Shown here: positions 31,657-35,580 of the stretch, piece after piece | Position numbering within the stretch: position 1 is the stretch's first letter | How the letters are laid out: every line of letters begins with the position of its first letter | From: Candidatus Enterococcus myersii | Lineage (GTDB): Bacteria > Bacillota > Bacilli > Lactobacillales > Enterococcaceae | Direction: 5' to 3' | Assembly: GCF_017316025.1 (NCBI RefSeq) | Contig: NZ_JAFLVT010000015.1 | Span: 88,928-124,507 of the forward strand | DNA length: 35,580 nt | The notes under the pieces: model-generated | The model's database searches: none | What the model saw: the letters and a program-made list of their open reading frames with translations, nothing else | Told to the model about the DNA's origin: nothing | Position numbers and translations under genes: made by a program

Positions 31657-34386
31657 ATGAATGAAAAAGTAGAAAAATATTTAATTGACTTAACGCGAGA
31701 TTACGACAAGTATCATCGTGGGGATTTTTCTGCCTCAGCCATTAGTGAGCATATCGGGTTAAACCGTAGCACGACCAGTTCTTACTTAAATCAAGGGTTA
31801 AAAGAAGGCGTAGTTGTCAAAGTTAAGAGCTATCCGGTCGCTTTTTTACATGTTACAACACTTGCTGAGCTGGGAATTATCGTAAAAGGCGCAGAGTATG
31901 AGAGTTGGGAAGATTTATTTACATTGGAAAAACAAAATGCATTAGAGCTAGTAATTGGTGCCAAAGGGAGTCTAAAAGAAGCGATTGATCAAGTGAAAAC
32001 AGCGGTGCTTTATCCAAATAACGGGTTGCCAATTCTTTTGTCTGGCAGTAGCGGTTCAGGGAAAACATTCTTAGCTGAAAAAATTCACGAATACGCAGTC
32101 ACAGAGAAGGTCATTCAAAAAGATTCCCCTTTTATCGCCTATAACTGTGCTCAATATTTCAATAATCCAGAATTGTTATCCTCTGCTTTGTTTGGTCATA
32201 TTAAGGGGGCTTTTACCGGAGCTGAAAAAGATCATATCGGTTTAATTGAAAAGGCAGATAACGGTATTTTATTTTTGGATGAAGTGCATCGACTGTCAGA
32301 TGAAGGGCAAGAAAAATTATTTACCTTCATGGATACCGGTGAATTTTCACCTATGGGAGATAATGCCCTTAAACGCAAGGCAGAGGTACGGCTAATTTTT
32401 GCCACAACAGAAAATGTCTATCAGACTTTTTTACCAACTTTTATTCGGCGTCTGCCGGTAATTGTTAGTTTACCCAATTATGAACAACGCCCGCAGTCAG
32501 AAAGAATGCAGCTAATTGACACTTTTTTTGTGAATGAGGCTAATATTTTAAAAAAGCGAATTGATGTTAGCTATCAACTAGTAGACTTTTTGTTAAATAG
32601 TGACTTAGAAGGCAATGTGGGTAAAATCAAAAATATTGTTAAATACATTTGTGGCAGCGCCTATGCAAAAAATCAAAACAACCCTGCAATAAGAGTGCGC
32701 TTAAAAGATTTACCTCAAGAGAATGCGCTACGTTTAAAAGAGCAGTTGAAAAAGACGATTAAAGCTTTACCAGATCGCCAATATTTGCCCCATACGAAAA
32801 ATCAGGTTTTTTTAGAGTCTACTGAAGCAAAGCAGATCCGACAATTATTTGAAAAAATGGTTCAACTTTACCAAAAAGTCGATGAACAAGAGTTAGCCAT
32901 CAAGGATTTTATTGCAACGATGGTAAATCGTGTCAATAACTTAATGGATGAATTTATGTTTAAAGATAATTATGCTAAAGAAGAGTCTTTTTATTCTGTT
33001 TTGACCTATCAAATTCGAGAAACCTTTGATTGGATGCACGATAATTATGGATTTGATCAAGATGGTAACCGGGTTATCGCACTTGCACAATACCTTTATC
33101 GCAAAAATAATACCGATACGATTGCAGAAAATCATGAATGGCATACGATAAAACCAAAGCTATTGCGTTTAATCTCCAGTTCAATGGATACTTCTTATTG
33201 GTATGCAAAGAAAGCTTTAGGTCATATTTCCCGTCAATTGGACCAGGATTTTAAAGACGAGGATTTAATCTTTATTTCTTTTTACTTTCACGGTTTGCAA
33301 ATAACGCCCCGTGAAAAAGAAATCAAAAGTATTATTCTAGCCCATGGTTATTCCACTGCCAGTAGTCTAGCTAATGTCGGCAATCGCATGTTACAACAAA
33401 ATATTTTTCATGCTTATGATATGCCGATAAATATCACACTAGACAAAGTCGAAGAACAAGTCATTCGCTTTATTAACGATTACCATACAGACGCTGGTTT
33501 AATTTTATTAGTGGACATGGGTTCGTTAAATCAATTAGGTGAGCGCTTAGAAGATAAAATTCGCGGACCATTATTGATTATTGACTATGTTTGCACCCCG
33601 TTAGTTTTAGAAATCGGTCATTTAATTCAAAATCAATTATCCATTTCAGAAATCAGTCAACGAGTTGATATTGAAAATAAAGTTCAAAAGCAATTGATTT
33701 TGCCAAAGCAAGAGAAAAAACAAGCTATTTTAACTTGTTGCTATACTGGAATGGGCTCTGCCATTCAAATTCAAGAAATTTTAGAACATTGTCTAAAAGA
33801 CTACTGCGACGAATTAGCCATCATACCTTATGATTATCACAAGTTAGAAAAAAATAAACTGTATGAAGATCCTTTTCAAATGTATGAAGTGTTAATGATT
33901 GTTGGTACAGAAGATCCCAAAATTCAGCAGATTCCTTATATCGGCTTAGATCACTTAATTAATGGGGAAGATATAGAGAAATTTGTTACAATTTTACAAG
34001 ATTATTTTGATATTAGTGACAAAGCATTAAAGGAACAGCTAATGTTTAGCTTTTCCATTAACAAAATCGTTGAGAATTTAACAATTCTAGATGCGACAAA
34101 GCTTTTACGTCTGGTGCAAAGTGCAGTATCACAAGCAGAGGTTAATTTAGCCATTACGCTTTCAAATAGTAAATTATTTTTATTGTATTTGCATTGCTGT
34201 TGTATGATTGAACGAATTTTACGTAAAGAAAGTGTTGATCAACAAGAAGATATTGCTGAATATTTAGCACAAGCTGGCATGGAAATGGAACAAATTCATC
34301 GAGCATTTCGCAATGTCGAAAATGAATATACTATTCAGATCTCGGATTTAGAGCTGCGTCTAATTCACGAAATAATTAATGGCTAG
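31657..34386 (+). CDS. LevR/GfrR-type sigma-54-dependent transcriptional activator with PRD and PTS domains
   Basis: Activator of 909 residues for the sigma-54 promoter at 27961. Order: N-terminal HTH (about 1-75; SAISEHIGLNRSTTSSYLNQ), AAA+ domain with Walker A GSSGSGKT (about 130-137), GAFTGA at 184-189 that contacts sigma-54, Walker B ILFLDEVH (about 203-210) and arginine FIRRLP; a first PRD (about 440-555), an EIIA-Man-like domain (His563 in ILAHGYSTAS), an EIIB-Gat-like domain (CCYTGMGSAIQI, about 693), and a second PRD with His846. Phosphorylation through HPr and the cognate EIIB would turn it on or off as in LevR. The start follows AGGTGG. A TGTGTTGAAAG box 54 bases upstream suggests autoregulation. 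Confidence 0.93.
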   Translation: MNEKVEKYLIDLTRDYDKYHRGDFSASAISEHIGLNRSTTSSYLNQGLKEGVVVKVKSYPVAFLHVTTLAELGIIVKGAEYESWEDLFTLEKQNALELVIGAKGSLKEAIDQVKTAVLYPNNGLPILLSGSSGSGKTFLAEKIHEYAVTEKVIQKDSPFIAYNCAQYFNNPELLSSALFGHIKGAFTGAEKDHIGLIEKADNGILFLDEVHRLSDEGQEKLFTFMDTGEFSPMGDNALKRKAEVRLIFATTENVYQTFLPTFIRRLPVIVSLPNYEQRPQSERMQLIDTFFVNEANILKKRIDVSYQLVDFLLNSDLEGNVGKIKNIVKYICGSAYAKNQNNPAIRVRLKDLPQENALRLKEQLKKTIKALPDRQYLPHTKNQVFLESTEAKQIRQLFEKMVQLYQKVDEQELAIKDFIATMVNRVNNLMDEFMFKDNYAKEESFYSVLTYQIRETFDWMHDNYGFDQDGNRVIALAQYLYRKNNTDTIAENHEWHTIKPKLLRLISSSMDTSYWYAKKALGHISRQLDQDFKDEDLIFISFYFHGLQITPREKEIKSIILAHGYSTASSLANVGNRMLQQNIFHAYDMPINITLDKVEEQVIRFINDYHTDAGLILLVDMGSLNQLGERLEDKIRGPLLIIDYVCTPLVLEIGHLIQNQLSISEISQRVDIENKVQKQLILPKQEKKQAILTCCYTGMGSAIQIQEILEHCLKDYCDELAIIPYDYHKLEKNKLYEDPFQMYEVLMIVGTEDPKIQQIPYIGLDHLINGEDIEKFVTILQDYFDISDKALKEQLMFSFSINKIVENLTILDATKLLRLVQSAVSQAEVNLAITLSNSKLFLLYLHCCCMIERILRKESVDQQEDIAEYLAQAGMEMEQIHRAFRNVENEYTIQISDLELRLIHEIING

Positions 34387-34397
34387 GAGTGATTTAT

Positions 34398-35033
34398 ATG
34401 ACTTTAGGTATAATTTTTGATATGGACGGTGTTTTAATTGATTCTGAAAGCTTTTACTTTCAGCGGCGGATGGATTTCTTTGCTGAAAAAAATTTGAGTC
34501 CAGGCTCAAAAAACAAATTGGATTTTGTCGGCTTGACTGAAGCGGGTATTTGGCAAGTTTTAGTCCCAGCAAAAGAAAACCGTGCATTATTAAAAAAAGA
34601 GTATCAAGATTATCGGCAAACACATCCAATTGATTTTACCAAGGCCTTGCGAGGGGATGTTAAGAGTGTATTGACTTATTTGAAGGCTAAAAAAATAAAG
34701 ATAGCACTTGCTTCTTCATCGCCTGAAAACGAAATTTATACGATGCTTGCTCAAAATAATTTAACACCTTTCTTTGATTTTGTTATTTCCGGCGAAAGTT
34801 TATCAAAAAGTAAACCACATCCAGAAATTTATCAATTGGCTGAAGCGGCGCTAAAGTGTGATCGCTGCATTGCAGTAGAAGATTCACCAGTCGGGATTGC
34901 TTCTGCGAAAGCTGCACAGCTGTATACATTGGCACTAAAACAAGATTTTCCAATTGATCAACGACAAGCGGATATAGTTATTGATCATTTATCTGATATT
35001 ATAAAAGTGGTAGAGAATTGTCTTGTATATTAA
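34398..35033 (+). CDS. HAD-IA hydrolase, beta-phosphoglucomutase-like
   Basis: Cytoplasmic phosphatase/phosphomutase of 211 residues. Motif I LGIIFDMDGVLIDSESF (Asp8, Asp10), motif II ALASSSPE, motif III SKSKPHPEIYQLA and motif IV AVEDSPVGIASAKAA are intact, with a helical cap between I and II. It starts 11 bases after the regulator's stop codon (ribosome site TAGGAG overlapping that stop; ATG 34398 preferred over GTG 34389), so it is probably cotranscribed with the regulator. It may process a phosphorylated sugar from the same pathway; substrate unknown. Confidence 0.9.
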   Translation: MTLGIIFDMDGVLIDSESFYFQRRMDFFAEKNLSPGSKNKLDFVGLTEAGIWQVLVPAKENRALLKKEYQDYRQTHPIDFTKALRGDVKSVLTYLKAKKIKIALASSSPENEIYTMLAQNNLTPFFDFVISGESLSKSKPHPEIYQLAEAALKCDRCIAVEDSPVGIASAKAAQLYTLALKQDFPIDQRQADIVIDHLSDIIKVVENCLVY

Positions 35034-35085
35034 GTTAGTAAAAAAATGCACCTTGTAACAATCTTTGAGAATCGACGAAAACTGC

Positions 35086-35115
35086 TTGTCCAATGCGTAA
35101 CACTTTTGGTAAGAT
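35086..35115 (+). promoter_or_regulatory. Promoter of the small 60-residue protein gene
   Basis: TTGTCC, an 18-base spacer and TAAGAT with a TGG extension, 30 bases before the start. Confidence 0.5.
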
Positions 35116-35144
35116 GACAGTGATTTGAAAAAGGAAGGTGCCCC

Positions 35145-35327
35145 ATGAAAAAAAGATTAAAGAAGAAGCATGCCTACAAAAAATATATTCACGATATTTT
35201 TACTGGATACGAAGAAATGATTAGCACGCCAAATTTAGAAAAACTAACTTTTTCTTACTTAAACGAAGAAACAATTATTTACCGCGATGAAGAAAAACGG
35301 ATTCGCTTTTTAAGTCGCGATAAGTAA
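35145..35327 (+). CDS. Small basic protein of unknown function
   Basis: A 60-residue protein, very basic at the N-terminus (MKKRLKKKHAYKKYIHD) and mixed charged after that (IIYRDEEKRIRFLSRDK), with no membrane segment or signal peptide. I do not recognise a named family. It is supported as a gene by a good ribosome site (AAGGAAGG), an upstream promoter and a terminator immediately downstream. RNA or ribosome binding would fit the charge, but this is only a guess. Confidence 0.7.
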   Translation: MKKRLKKKHAYKKYIHDIFTGYEEMISTPNLEKLTFSYLNEETIIYRDEEKRIRFLSRDK

Positions 35328-35334
35328 ACTAGCT

Positions 35335-35359
35335 AAGGAGATGGAAATCTCCTTTTTTT
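35335..35359 (+). terminator. Terminator of the small protein gene
   Basis: AAGGAGAT pairs with ATCTCCTT around GGAA (a GNRA tetraloop), followed by T5. Confidence 0.88.
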
Positions 35360-35529
35360 GTGCCTGAAAAATAAAAAAAATAACCGAATTTTAAGGGGGA
35401 TATCTCTTCCTTTTTTTACAGTTTAGATTTTTTTATGAAGAAAAAGATTAACTTCTTTTTTTGTAAGCGCGAAAAAAGCGAACAAAAGATAAAAAGAGTA
35501 GTTTTGGCACGGTGGTGAGCTGGTATTTT

Positions 35530-35580
35530 ATGAAAATAAAACGGTTGACGCAAATACTTGGAAGTGGTAAATTAATCAAC
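35530..35580 (+). CDS. Possible 5' end of a gene cut by the window edge
   Basis: ATG at 35530 opens a frame (MKIKRLTQILGSGKLIN) that runs off the window. GGTGG and GAG purine stretches at 35511-35519 could act as a ribosome site, though the spacing is long. Seventeen codons are too few to name a family. The stretch 35360-35529 before it is AT-rich, with only a weak GAAG...CTTC hairpin. Confidence 0.35.
   Translation, partial: MKIKRLTQILGSGKLIN

Noticed and set aside
35460-35476. Catabolite-responsive (cre) site TTGTAAGCGCGAAAAAA
   Set aside because: It has two mismatches, including the essential 3' CA, and poor symmetry.
35504-35520. Second sigma-54 promoter (TTGGCACGGTGGTGAGC)
   Set aside because: The -24 half fits, but the -12 half lacks TTGC and the GG-GC distance is 11 instead of 10.

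Overview
The window is a continuous stretch of ordinary chromosome from a low-GC Gram-positive bacterium, most likely an Enterococcus or close relative in the Lactobacillales. The pointers are strong GGAGG ribosome binding sites, AT-rich codon use, the comEA-comEB-comEC-holA-rpsT block, a class 1A (lactococcal-type) dihydroorotate dehydrogenase, the UPF0237/UPF0210 pair and a sigma-54-dependent mannose-class PTS operon. I see no rRNA, tRNA, insertion sequence, integrase or CRISPR array.

Left part (1-9.5 kb): a MATE efflux pump on the minus strand; then, on the plus strand, a phosphoglycerate mutase, a small ACT protein with a UPF0210 partner and a HAD phosphatase; then the late competence genes comEA, comEB and comEC (DNA receptor, dCMP deaminase, DNA channel) followed by holA (clamp-loader delta). 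Ribosomal protein S20 (rpsT) faces holA across a shared terminator.

Middle part (9.6-25 kb): a phosphate transporter with its PhoU-like partner; uppP, a histidine phosphatase and a YqgX-like metallo-hydrolase on the minus strand; a solo B3/B4-domain protein, a lone holin-like membrane protein, a nuclease-helicase fusion of the Rad3/XPD class and a YitT membrane protein; a P-type cation ATPase behind a long structured leader; a MIP18/SufT-like Fe-S assembly protein, pyrD, signal peptidase I and a GNAT acetyltransferase.

Right part (25-35.6 kb): a secreted multidomain peptidoglycan hydrolase that carries a catalytically dead NlpC/P60-like domain; then a complete sigma-54 regulon: a near-perfect -24/-12 promoter with upstream GTGTTG boxes, EIIA, EIIB, EIIC and EIID of a mannose-class PTS, a FrlB-like SIS-domain deglycase, a 909-residue LevR-type activator and a beta-phosphoglucomutase-like HAD enzyme. 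The simplest reading is uptake and phosphorylation of an Amadori-type or amino-sugar substrate, cleavage by the SIS enzyme, and substrate/PTS-controlled activation by the LevR-like protein. A short conserved protein and the first codons of a possible further gene end the window.

The best candidates for new biology are the sigma-54 PTS/SIS operon (substrate unknown, with a DNA box shared with the activator gene's own upstream region), the structured leader of the ATPase whose M6 segment lacks the Ca2+-pump aspartate, the pseudo-NlpC domain in the hydrolase, and the missing canonical start of comEC.
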